Shown one piece after another: positions 25,486 to 36,800 of a stretch of DNA of 64,000 bases (its first letter is position 1; each line of letters starts with the position of its first letter). Made by a program: the position numbers and the translations under genes. Source of the stretch: Burhinus oedicnemus (taxonomy: Eukaryota; Chordata; Aves; Charadriiformes; Burhinidae); NCBI GenBank assembly GCA_008921705.1, contig VFFE01008918.1, positions 2,447,028 through 2,511,027 on the forward strand. Reading direction: 5' to 3'. The notes beneath the pieces were generated by a model, which worked only from the letters and a program-made list of their open reading frames with translations, ran no database searches and was not told where the DNA came from.

Positions 25486-28205
25486 CATAGAATCATAGAA
25501 TCATTTACATTGGAAAAGACCTTTAAGATCACCTGGTCCAACCATTGACCCTACTCTACCAGGTCTGCCACTAAACCACATCTCTAAGCACCACATCTAC
25601 ACAACTTTTGAACACGTCTAGGGATGGTGACTCAACCACCTCCCTGGGCAGCCTCTTCCAATGTTTGATAACCCTTACAGTGAAAAATTTTTTCCTAATG
25701 TCTACCCTAAACCTCCCCTGGTGCAACTTGAACACATTTCCTCTTGTTCTATCGCTAGTTACTTGAGAGGAGAGATCAGCTCCCATCTCACTACAACCTC
25801 CTTTCAGGTAGTTGTAGAGAGCAATAAGGTCTCCCCTCAGCCTTCTCTTCTCCAGACTAAACAATCCTAATTCCTTCAGCCACTCCTCATAACACATGTT
25901 CTCCAGACCCCTCACCAGCTTTGTTGCCCTTCTCTGGACATGCTCCAGCACCTCAGTGTCCCTCCTATACTGTGGCACCCAAAACTGAACACAGGACTCA
26001 AGCTGCGTCCTCACAAGTGCTGAGTACAGGGGAACGATCACTTCCATAAACCTGCTGGCCACACTACTCTTGACACAGGCCAAGATGCCATTGGCCTTCT
26101 TGGCTACCTGGGCGCATTGCTGGCTCATGTTCAGCTGGCTGTCCACCAGGACCCCCAGATCCTTTTCTGCCAGGCAGCTTTCCAGCCACTCCTCCCCAAG
26201 CCTGTAGCGTTGCCTGGGGTTGTTGTGACCCAAGTGCAGGACCCGGCACTTGGCCTTGTTAAACCTCGTGCAATTGGCTTCAGCTTATAGATCCAGTCTG
26301 TCCAGATCTCTCTGCAGAGCCTTCCTACCTTCAAGCAGATCAACACTCCTGCTTAATTTGGTGTCATCTGCAAACTTACTGAGGGCGCACTCAATCCTCT
26401 TGTCCAGACCGTCAATAAAGATATTAAACAAGGCTGGCCTCAAAACCAAGCCCTGAGGAACACTGCTTGAGACCTGCTGCCACCTGGATTTAACGCCATT
26501 CACCACAACTCTCTGGGCTCAGCCATCCAGCCAGTGTTTAATCCAGCAAAGAGTACCCCTGTCTAAGCCATGGGCTGCCAGTTTCTTTAGCAGAATGCTG
26601 TGGTAGACTGTGTCGAAGGCCTTACTAAAGTCCCAGTAGACAACATCCACAGCCTTTCCTTCATCCACCAGGAGGGTCACCTGGTCATAAAAGGAGATCA
26701 GGTTGGTCAAGCAGGACCTGCCTTTCGTGAACCCCTGCTGGCTGGGCCTGATCCCCTGGTTGTCCTTCACATGTCGTGTGAGTGCACTCAGGATGAACTG
26801 TTCCATGATCTTTCCTGGCACTGAGGCCAGGGTGACAGGCCTGTAGTTGCCTGGATCCTCCTTCTGGCCCTTCTTGTAGATGAGTGTCACATTGGCAAGC
26901 CTCCAGTCATCTGGAACCTCCCCTGTTGACCAAGACCGCTGACAAATGATGGAGAGTGGCTTGGCAAGCTCCTCTGCCAGCTCCCTCAGTGCTCTCAGGG
27001 GGATCCCATCTGGGCCCATAGACTTGTGGCTGTCCAGTTGGTGTAGCAGGTCACTACCTGCTTCCTCTTGGATTATGGGGGGATTATTCTGTTCTCCATC
27101 CCTGTCTTCCAGCTCAGGGGGCTGAATACCCTGAGGATGACTGGTCTTACTATTAAAGACTGAGGCAAAGAAGGCATTAAGTACCTCAGCCTTCTCCTCA
27201 TCCTTGTTGACAATCTTCCCCTCCACATCCAATAAGTGGTAGAGATTCTCCCTGGCTCTCTTTTTGTTGTTAATGTATTTGTAAAAACCTTTTTTGTTAT
27301 CTCTTATGACAGTGGCCAGATTAAGTTCTAGCATTCTTTTGCCTTTGTGATGTTTTTTCTGCATGACCTAACTAGATCCTATACTCTTCTTGCGTTGCCT
27401 GCCCCTTCTTCCAAAGGTGGTAAACTCTTCTTTTTTGTCCTGATTCCCAGCAAGAGCTCCCTGTTCAGCCAGGCCGGTCGTCTTCCCTGCCGGTTCGTCT
27501 TACGACACATGGGGACAGCCTGCTCCTGTGCCTCTAAGAATTCCTTCTTGAAGAAGGTCCAGCCTTCCTGGACCCCTTTGCCCTTCAGAAGTGTCTCCCA
27601 AGGGACTCTCTCAACAAATGTCCTGGACAGGCTGAAGTCTGCTTTCCAGAAGTCCATGGTAGTGGTTTTGCTGACCCCCTTCCTTACTTCACCAAGAATC
27701 AAGAACTCTATCATTTCATGGCTGCTAAGCCCAAGACGGCTTCCGACTACCACATCACCCACCAGGTCTTCTCTGTTTGTGAGCAGTAGGTCTAGCAAGG
27801 CACCTCCCCTGGTAGACTCACTTACCAGTTGTGTCAGGAAGTTATCTTCCACACACTCCAGGAATCACCTAGACTGTTTCCTCTCTGCTGTGTTGTATTT
27901 CCAGCCGATGTTTGGTAAGTTGAAGTCCCCCACTAGGACAAGGGCTGGGGATTGTGAGATTTCTGTCAGCCGCTTGTAGAACGCTTTGTCTATTGCTTCA
28001 TCCTGATTGTGTGGTCTATAACAGACTCCCAACAGGATATCTGCCTTGTTGGCCTTCCCCCTCATCCTTACCCATAAGCACTTTACCTCGCCTTCACAGT
28101 CATTGAGCTCTGTACAATCAAAACACTCCCTAACATATAGAGCCACCCCACCACCTCTCCTTCCCTGCTTATCCCTTCTGAAGAGCTTATTCAAGAGAAG
28201 CAAGT
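25486..28205 (-). mobile_element. Long CR1 LINE, minus strand, 5'-truncated in the endonuclease
   Basis: This is the longest CR1 in the window (about 2.7 kb). The 3' end at 25486 has the tail repeats atcatagaatcatagaatc, followed (reading plus) by the 3' untranslated region and nearly all of ORF2 backwards. The element is truncated at its 5' end inside the endonuclease, at about 28190-28205, so the first third of the endonuclease, any ORF1 and the promoter are absent. It is comparatively young for this window: only a few lesions break the reading frame, and the RT catalytic box is intact. It borders an open frame of unknown origin at 28302. Confidence 0.95.
25571..28203 (-). pseudogene. CR1 ORF2 (endonuclease plus reverse transcriptase), broken
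   Basis: Five open segments cover the protein from mid-endonuclease to the C terminus: 27865-28203, 27379-27852, 26519-27364, 26285-26506 and 25571-26233. The endonuclease part has the GDFN motif near 27915 (LVLVGDFNLPNIGW). The usual SDH near the active-site histidine reads SSH near 27720. The RT domain has motif A (DFSKAFDTV, about 26600-26625) and an intact motif C box FADD (about 26370). Lesions are a TGA at about 27862, one frameshift at about 27365-27380, a TGA at 26519 and a TAA at 26285. The two TGA codons stand where CGA arginine codons are expected, the signature of CpG deamination. The enzyme is not functional. Confidence 0.9.
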
Positions 28206-28301
28206 AGAGAATGACTTTTTTATAAAGCTCCTTTAGACTACAGAGTCTTCGGCCTCCACAGTGCCCAGGGAGCTGTGTTGTTCACTAGAGAAAACTCCAC
28301 T

Positions 28302-28613
28302 TCAGGTGGCTGTGCAAAAAAGGAGGATCCTGACTTCATCCTCTGGTTCACTAAAGCCTTTTTCAACTGTCCGGAGAGACAGAACATATTTCTGTACCAG
28401 CAATTCTAGAGCTGCTTTTACATGTCTCAAGAAATCTGTGAAGGAATTTTCACGTTTCAGTATTTCTGGAATAAGTAGTAGCACTTCTTTTGTTGACAAG
28501 GATCCCAGTCCTTTGGTGAAACATGCAAGAGCAGCATTGCTATTTACCAGAAACCGTGGAGTCAGTCTCTGAGGGATCCAGCTCCCCTGGGTATCAGGAG
28601 AACCCTCCATCAC
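28302..28613 (-). pseudogene. Unidentified coding-like open frame beside CR1 5' end
   Basis: A 103-codon open frame on the minus strand, ending in TGA at 28302, immediately upstream (in transcript sense) of the CR1 truncation point. It is not CR1 sequence. Codon choice looks natural (many GAA, AAA, CTG), and purines are favoured in first positions (about 56% over 73 codons I counted). The core (ACFTKGLGSLSTKEVLLLI and the residues after it) weakly resembles, from memory, the C-terminal domain of SARA/endofin FYVE proteins in word order and length. That is a guess. A related frame with a shift may continue upstream at 28614-28860. Without a start, intron structure or conservation, it could be a pseudogene fragment, an exon or chance. 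Open frames of 100 codons arise by chance elsewhere in this window. Confidence 0.25.
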
Positions 28614-29987
28614 GTTCTTGCAAAGACTTGCACAGACCCTGCTAACAAGCTTAATTTCAGGTATCTATCACCCCAAAAATATCTGGTGGGGTGACAACCC
28701 TGACCTACCTGAAAAAACCACTCTGTCACTGCTGACCTTATTACTGTCTCCAGCCAAACACTGCACATTACTTCAGCAGGCTTTAAAACATCTTGCTTTT
28801 TTATCTCCATTACTGAAACATACCTGGGAACACATTCATGCTCAGTTTGCTCCATTTTATCATTCTTTTGTCTTGTACAAATGCAGAAGAGTCAGAAGAG
28901 AAGGTAAGGTTATGTGTCTGAACTTACAGCTCATTGAGGGCATAAACTAGAGAATCCTCCATGGGCTGATGTGTATGGATTGATTAATTATGTTTAATAG
29001 CCCCTGATGGAGTTTGCACTAAACACTACAGTTGTGAATTTTCTGCACCTTTCGTTTTCCCTTATGGATTCCACATCCTGGTTAGAATATAGTTCTTACT
29101 GTACACATTCTCAAACAAATCGCTGGTGATCCACCCGGCATACCACAGACCCCTTTCCAGCATGAAAATGGCGAGAGAGCATTATCAGAATATGTAAGGG
29201 TTTATCAAAATATCTCACTCATATATGACAGGGAAAATGAGAGTTCAAGGAGCTTTTCTGTCCTTCAATAATGAATTTGGTTCATTTGTGATGACGATTT
29301 CTGTTTTCTCTACTTTGCTTTCTATATTCTGTTCCCAAGACACATGGCTGCTACACATAAACTGTAAATAAACACCCCCAAAAAATCCTCAGCATAATTA
29401 AAATTTCCATCCAGTACAAGAGCTTAGCTGGCTGCTAAATCTGTTCATGAAAGATTTCAAGACAGGGTAAAATTAGTATTCTGATATAAGAAAATGACCA
29501 AAAATGACCATTCCCAAGTATAATTTTAAATCATAGTTTATTGAAATAATCAAGACAAAATAATGCTTGATCATATCTACACTGACTATAAATAAACTGC
29601 CAAATTTCTATAAAGTGGGGTTTATTTGGTTGCTTTTTTTTTCCCCCACAGGTCCTTTTAAAAATATTTTGGCATTGTAAGTAAGTGATGAATCATGGGG
29701 TTTCCGTGGTAGCCAAGTACACTGAGTACCACATCAGGTGTCTCTGAACTTCCAATGCGTTTTAAACCTTATTCAGCTATCCTCTTTAAAATACTGGCTG
29801 TCTGATCCATATCCCCTCCCTGGTTTAAGAACACGTTGTAGTTAGTGATAGAGATTATTAAGAAATCAAGACAGCATGCCATATTCTATTTTGTTCTGTC
29901 ACATATATATATGTGTATTTTTAATGTTATTTCTTTCCTACTTGCAGAAGAAACATGAAAGAGATGGAAAGTTTTGCAAGTACTTGT
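28614..29987. other. Noncoding or exon-like DNA between inverted CR1s
   Basis: On the plus strand 28661-28903 is flanked by splice-like signals: gctaac 19 bases or so before 'tttcag' at 28655-28660, and AAG|GTAAGG at 28901-28909. The 243 bp between are open in one frame, with equal phase at both ends. First-position purine content in that frame is low (about 41%), which argues against real coding. The minus strand is also open over 28610-28855. The remainder, 28931-29987, holds nothing I recognise. Confidence 0.3.
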
Positions 29988-30865
29988 CAATACTCGGTCC
30001 AATCTTGTTCAATATAGTCATCAATGACCTGGATAAGGGAACAGAGTGTATCCTCAGCAAGTTCGCTGGCGATACCAAACTGGGAGGGGTGGCTGACACT
30101 TCAGAGGGCCGTGCTGCCATCCAGCGTGACCTGGACAGGCTGGAGTGCTGGGCAGAGAAGAACCTCATGAGGTTCAACAAGAGCAAGTGTAGGGTCCTGC
30201 ACCTGGGGAGGAAGAATGCTAGGCACCAATATAGGCTGGGGGTGGACCTGCTGGAAAGCAGTTCTGAGGAGAAGGTCCTGGGGGTCCTGGTAGAGAGTAA
30301 ATTATCCATGAGCCAGCAATGTGCTCTTGTCGCCAGGAAGGCCAATGGAATCCTGGGCTGCATAGGGAAGAGTGTGGCCAGTAGGTCGAGGGAGGTCATT
30401 CTCCCCCTCTACTCGGCACTGGTGAGGCCACAGCTGGAATACTGTGTCCAGTTCTGGGCTCCCCAGCTCAAGTGGGACAGGGAACTACTGGAGAGAATCC
30501 AGCATAGGGCAACAAAGATGATTGGGGGATTGGAGCACCTCCCTTATGAGGAAAGGCTGAGAGAGCTGGGACTCTTTAGCCTGGAGAAAAGAAGGCTGAG
30601 GGGAGACCTTATTCTTGCTTAGAAGTATCTAAAGGGTGGGTTGAAGGAGGATGGAGGCAGACTCTTGTCAGTGGTTCCCAGTGACAGGACGAGGGGCAAC
30701 GGGCCCAAGTTGGAACATAGGAAGTTCCATTCAAACACAAGAAAAAAATTCTTTACGGTGAGAGTGACAGAGCACTGGAACAGGCTGCCCAGGGAGGTTG
30801 TGGTATCCCCTTCTCTGGAGATTTTCAAGACCCGCCTGGATGCAGTCCTGAGTAATGTGCTCTAG
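29988..30865 (+). pseudogene. CR1 ORF2 C-terminal half, one stop, catalytic box lost
   Basis: Reverse transcriptase palm to C terminus. The catalytic motif C, normally FADD, reads FAGD ([12 protein letters not shown], near 30060), so one catalytic aspartate region is changed. One premature TAG lies at 30620-30622. The downstream continuation is readable at 30641-30865, ending in the typical '[10 protein letters not shown]' C terminus. No promoter or ORF2 N terminus is present. Confidence 0.9.
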
Positions 30866-30962
30866 GCATTCCTGCGTCAGCAGGGGAGTTGGACTAGATG
30901 ATCTCTAGAGGTCCCTTCCAACTCTAAAAATTCCATGATTCCATGACTCCGTGATTCCGTGA
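29988..30962 (+). mobile_element. CR1 LINE 3' part, plus strand
   Basis: Begins abruptly in the RT domain ([18 protein letters not shown]) and runs through the ORF2 C terminus and 3' untranslated region to the tail repeats 'attccatgattccatgactccgtgattccg'. It is 5'-truncated. Preservation is good: a single frame is open from the start to 30622, then a TAG stands in for the usual residue, and reading continues to 30865. It lies head to head with the minus-strand CR1 at 25486-28205, 1.8 kb away, and directly upstream of a much older CR1. Confidence 0.95.
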
Positions 30963-31055
30963 AGTAAAGCCATGATTTCCAGTGACTACGACTGCTGGAA
31001 TATCTGTGATAACTGAATAACTGTGATAGTTAGATACCGTCTGTGCTGTTGTTCT

Positions 31056-32044
31056 ACCTGTGCTGTTGAATATGTTTGTAAATAACCTGAAAAAGGTGGG
31101 GAAGAAGTGAGCAGTAAGCTGACAAAGTTTGTTGATGACAGGAAGTTTTTCACGATAGTATCTCATGTAGAATTGCAAAAATGCTTTAAAAACTGAGTGA
31201 CTGGGAAGTAAAATGTCAAATTAAATTGAGCGTTGATAAGTGTAAAGTGATGCACTTTCCCACAGGTGGGAAGGAAAACATTAATAATTTCACATGCGAA
31301 ATGGTGAGCAGATTAACATTTGCCCCAAGACCTTGGGCAATGTTCAATGAAAGCATCAGCTTAACATTCAGTAGTGGTCAAAAAGGCAAATAAAAAGTTA
31401 GGAATGGTAATGAAAGAGAGAACATGAAAGGTAACAGGACTATTCTACTGTATAAATCCATGTCCCATCTACATCATAAGTATAGCTCTTGTGACTTCAC
31501 GTCAAAATAAATACATCTGCAAAGAATTCAATGAAGGGCACTAAGGAATATCAAAAGTATGGAACAACTTCCATGAAAGGAACAATTAATTAAGCTAGGA
31601 ATCCTTATTCTGCAGAAGAGACAGCTAAGGAATATTGTAATAGAGATTCACAAATGCATGGGGCACGGAGATGTTGAGAGATTTATTGTTTATTTATTGT
31701 GTGGTTTTTATCATAAGAATGAGGGAACTTCAACAACCCAGGTTCAAAACAAGCTCTAAAAGGATGTTCACCATGCTGCTGTATAGAAGAGCTGTTGAAC
31801 TTCTTGTCAAAGGATACTGTGGACTTCACTGGATTCAGGGAGAGATCTTCAAGTGGAAGAAATCCACTAAGGCTACTAAATATGGAAAATAATATATACA
31901 TCTGGCTTTGGAAGTCCCAGTACTCAAACAGCAGTCTGGAATAGTATAGAAAAGAAGTATTGTATCTGCTTGCCTTGGTCTTAGAGTTCTCCTAGTGTCT
32001 GCTTATGGTCACCATTATCTGTTCTTATGTTCCTATATTCTTAA
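31056..32044 (+). mobile_element. Ancient CR1 of a different lineage, plus strand
   Basis: The text follows a CR1 type known from turtles, crocodilians and old bird copies: 'ctgttgaatatgtttgtaaataacctg', 'tgactgggaagtaaaatg', 'gttgataagtgtaaagtgatgcac', 'tataaatccatg', 'gtatggaacaacttcc', 'ggatactgtggac', and the end 'gttcttatgttcctatattctta', which matches the 'gttcttatgttctta' tail of that lineage. No frame remains open beyond short pieces. It spans the RT palm to the 3' end, with a gap-like diverged section at about 31680-31720. It is far older than the adjacent CR1 at 29988. Confidence 0.8.
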
Positions 32045-33789
32045 TCATGAGTGATGTAACCCATGACTGAAACAAGTTTAAATACCAGGAGTGTGTGAGC
32101 TATTACAAATAGGACTCAGAACTCCACTGAGAAGCAACACAAGGTTACAAGAGTAAAAAGCATTGAACACTACTGTAAAGTTAGACCGAAGTTATTTTAA
32201 GAGAACCAGTCTCAATAATTGCTACAACTGTTCCATTGTCAGGCCCTGTCAGGTCTTTTTTGACCCTAAATGAAGATTTGGCCCAAGGTTTTGTTGTTGG
32301 AATGTCATTTATTTCTGTATTAAGCAGTTGGAAATGGTACAGTACTGTGGGATCTGGTCTGATCAACCAAATTTGAATCAATCAGAAATTATTTCTGAAA
32401 GCAGTTTAAGAATTTATGACAATATGTTAACCTCTGACAAGCCCTTTTTATCCATTTCATATGTTTGCATTTTGCAACAAGGATTGACCAAAACCAGAAG
32501 AGTGATATTTTTATGTGTTGAGAATAAAGCTTTAATAATTCAACATCTGCTTTTAAAGAAAAAGTGTACTATGATATCTGATTTGGGGTAAAATTGAATT
32601 AAATGATCTTTACCTGTTTCAGAACAGTAATGTATCAGTCCAATCAAGTGATCAGCAGAAATAAAGATTAATGCATTTGACATCTTACAGCCCTCCTAAC
32701 TAGTCCCCACCACACCAAATGCAGCTGATAAAGGTTCTCTAATTCTTGAGGAACGAGACAGACTCAGAAAGAGATGATCTTTGTTTATGTCAGTAATCAC
32801 TTTTTCCTTTGTTTCCTCTTTTTTTTCATTAGTAGTTGTAGGAGAAAGACCATCTCTTTAGCACTGATGGATACATTCTGTCTAATGCTTTGGGTCATGT
32901 CTTTATCATTTTCCATCTTGCTTGTTATATGTAGTTATATATATACTCTATATATAGTATATATAGTATATATATATGCTATATATATAAAAGACCATCA
33001 CAACAAAACTTTAAAAGCTTTTCCAGTGAATTCAGAGGAAGTATTGTCATTACTTAATCATTCTTTGCCATTTGCAAGAGATGAATATATTCGCCTTCAA
33101 CCAACTTATAATGTGCAAGGTAAAATTGTGCTTGGTAGAATTAACGTATGTTCTTAGGCATCCTTATAACTGTGCAAGTACTGATAAAGATGTCTGTCTA
33201 CAAAAGGTTTTACATTTTTAAGATAAACTAGAGTTCTGAATGTAACAGGAGTGTTCAGTGATATGTAACATTCTCTGGAAATGTTGGGGTTTAATGTGAC
33301 ATGCCTTAGAAAAGATTACTCCATTAGTATAGGTTTTTCATTTGAAATGATATAGAAGTGACACTATTGTTTAATGGACACACATTTATATGCTATCACG
33401 CATTTATGTTAGAAAAGGGAAAGCTAAAGAACTGCAGCTGGGACTGGGAGGGAAGGCTGTGGGTTTATGGCAGTATTTAGTTCCCATGAGAACAGATTGT
33501 GGCCACAGTCAGAGATGAGCATTTGGGAAATGTCTGTCTTCTGCTAAATGAAGTTTAATTGTATTAAATATTGTATTAAATCTTCAGGGAAAATATGTGA
33601 GCAAAATGGTATATGTTGCCTGAAACTACAGAATAAGTTTGTCAAGAAAACCTTTTGGAGGAAAATACCTTTTTATAGAAACCAAAAATATTCATGATAA
33701 AAACATGCTTGAAAATGCATAATGCTATTATAATTCATTTTAATAGCATTAGTAACACTTACTGTAGCTGTTATTATTTTTATCCTGTT
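32045..33789. other. AT-rich noncoding DNA
   Basis: No gene recognised. The 127-codon open frame at 32774-33157 runs through a TA dinucleotide-like patch and has no motif. It is considered chance. Confidence 0.5.
32932..32992. repeat. TA-rich self-complementary microsatellite
   Basis: An almost pure T/A stretch with units tatatagtatata and tatatatatgctatatatata. It contains several inverted repeats and could form cruciform or hairpin structures. It is typical of unstable AT-rich simple repeats. Confidence 0.8.
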
Positions 33790-33842
33790 AATCACAGAAT
33801 CACAGAACAGTTTAGGTTGGAAGGGACCTTAAAGATCATCTA
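33790..33842 (-). mobile_element. Very short CR1 3' end, minus strand
   Basis: Only about 53 bp: 'atcacagaatcacagaacagtttaggttggaagggaccttaaagatcatct', the exact reverse of the CR1 terminal region (agatgatc...ggtcccttccaacct...attctgtgattctgtgat). It is an extreme 5' truncation of a CR1 insertion. Confidence 0.9.
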
Positions 33843-36800
33843 TTTCCAATTATTTTAGATATTTGAAAACCGATTTATCTCAGATTAAAACCTGTAAGAT
33901 TTTAAATCAAGAAAAATGTTTTAAGTGCTTGTCTACATTTACACAGACAAAAAGACTTTAAAAATATTTTTAATTCAGTGATATTTTATTTCTTTTTTTC
34001 ACTATGAGAATGTTTTAGGCTATTTTAGCCTTAATTTTTAGGAAAAAGAAAAATCTGTCAAGGCCAGGAAATGAAAACAGCTCATTTAGAGTCTATGCAA
34101 TGCCTCTGACATTTCTTGATTACTGGATATTGGCCTCTGTGTTCCACATGGAGCTTTACTGAGGTATGTTAAATGAAGAATTTATGAAGTCGAAGATATT
34201 TTTCTGCTGACTGCTGCCTCCTCCTACTCCTGTGCTACAGCACATTGATCCTTCCATCTCCAGTTTAGCCTTGCCACTTCAGCCTGACCCCACATCCCGT
34301 CCTCTTTCTTCTGTGGGGGACCGGCACATGTGCTGAAATGGGATCCTTTCACACCATGAATATGGAGGGGGATTTGCTTCTTAATGCTAATCATAGTTAC
34401 TAAAATAGTCCGTAAGGCTATGCTCTCTATGTTAATCTTGCAAGGACATTCATAGGACACCTGTTCTGGATTAGACTGTTAGATTGATTTTGCAACACAG
34501 TAGTTGCAAAAATGCTTACAGACCATATATAGACATTTGCAAAGGTTAAATACAGACCATGTTTGGCAAAAATATCATTCCAAAAACTCTGTCCAAAGGA
34601 GATCTGCGCACTGAGACCTGTGGGTTAGATGAAGTCTTTTTCCCTGGTCGTTGGCAGATTTGTCAAAGGAGCAGTTCATCTGATTAAATGCTGTACAAAA
34701 GGTTCAGGAAGGTTTTTGGTTTATAAACACACATTCAATTCCTAGGTGCTTTGCCCATTGTAGAGAGGAGCTAAGCTGTGGTGTTTTCGTTCTTTCTATC
34801 TGTTGCTCTCTCTTTCTCTCTCTGTGTGCATAACAGGCACATGGTAACTTCCTGCTGAAAAGTTAATCATATCAACATACCCCAACATATTATTATTTTA
34901 TGATTGTATTGTTGTAAAGTGACACGACAGTTAGTGGTTTCCAATTTGCCCGTGGCCATTCCCAGTTTCACCAGCTTTCAAAATTGTTATATTTTATGAA
35001 ATCTCTTTCATAGTCATTGCTCTTCAAAAGTTTAAAGACATATTATAGCTGGAGACACCCACATACAGTGAATAGATCTGGCAGTTCCAGGAGAGCAAAA
35101 GCATTTTCATTGAGATATGATCTAGCTTTTTAATTTACACTAAGTAAAACAATATAAAAATGTTTCATTTTAATTTGTTCCATGTGTCACTGATGAGCAA
35201 AATATAATAGGTTTTCCCACATGAATTTATAAAAACATCCAGAGGCTCAGATGCTTCATAATATCCAGATTTCTGAAAATATATAGTAGGTTAGTAGGCT
35301 TGATTCAAATATGAAATTGACAATAATCTTAAATAAAGTTTAATTTAACAAAAACATTCATTTTACAAATCATAAAAAATCTACCTAATATTCCATCATA
35401 AATTCAGGGTAATTTTTTTTTAAAAACATAAAATTCGCAATACTCCATATCATAGCTTTTTTACATAATATACTCTCTTACCATTTATACACCTTTGTCA
35501 GAAACCTAAATCTCTTATTTGCCTGTATTGCATTTTTTGTGGATTTTTGAAAGCAGAGTTTTAATTATCAAAGTGCAAGTTGTAGCAGATAACAGATTAT
35601 CGTATGCCACGGAACCAGTTGCATGGAAGAAATAATCTGTAGAGCAGATGGTCTATAACAGCATAAACATTACTAATTTTAATGGATAGTCAGGCTATTT
35701 TATTATATTTTGTTCTGTTTAAAATCAAGGACAATAAAGGAGTTAGGGGTTGAGCAATTACCTACCAGAAACTGTTCCGAGCTACTTATCTAATTCTGGA
35801 GTTGGTCAATAGTCCCTCAGAATTGATCTTTTCTATGAGATTCCAGACTTGTGCCAACCTACATTACTTCTAAGCATTTTCCATGTAAAACATGGTGTAA
35901 ACAGGGAAAGCCAAAATGAAATCCAGAGAGTTTCTGGCACTTCCCCTTTATTGCAATAAAATTGCTATGGTTTTGTTGCTTATATAAATGCTACTATTAC
36001 TACTCTTCAAATTTAAAGTATTTTACTCTTGCTTTGCAGATCATAACAGTTATAAAAAAAGTGCCATTTCTAAGGAAAAAAAATTAAAAGGGGGAGGAGA
36101 TTTTTCTAAAGTTATTCAGACTTTTAATTTATCTGATTTACATATTACAATGTTGAAGTGTAACAGGAAAACAGCTATTTAGAACAAAATAACAGCTCCA
36201 TGGATGGAGCAGTTTAATGCAAACACTTAGCTTTAGAAGTGTCACTGTAGGGTCCCTATTGTTCACTTTGTTTCTCCGGGTGAAATCCAGTGGGTTACAT
36301 CTCTAAATGACAGGCTGCGTATCTAAATTTCTTTCTGACTTGTACATCCTCAACAACAAGGGCAATTCTATGCAGACCAAATTGCAGCTTTGGTGGCATC
36401 TCGGTAATTTTGGTGAGTTACGGTAGTACAGTAGAGCATGTGGCTATGTAATTAGAAATTAACAGCTCTTTTGACAATGTACAAACAAGATGATGTTCCC
36501 TTTTCATACCTGTCATGATCTTGTGAGACACAAATGAGAACGGGGAAAAAATCTCTTTAAATTAAGAGATCAATTTAAGCAAACAGCTATGCACAGGCAG
36601 ATCTGTCAAATATAAATGCCTACTTTATTCCTAATCAATTTGCATAGTAGATTTATACCTAGGCATAACTCTCAACTTGGACTATGTTATGCCTGAAGAA
36701 AGAACATCATCATCGGCATCACCAGCACATCTTTTCTAGAACTTCTACAGGAATTAGCAGAGGAGAAAAGAGAGCAAGCAGGTAGGAAAAGTGAATGGGA

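Noticed and set aside
27347..27979. 210-codon plus-strand frame
   Set aside because: It is the antisense shadow of CR1 ORF2, whose minus-strand frames carry the endonuclease motifs.
32774..33157. 127-codon plus-strand open frame
   Set aside because: It reads through a TA-rich simple repeat that produces runs of Tyr and Ile. No credible protein.
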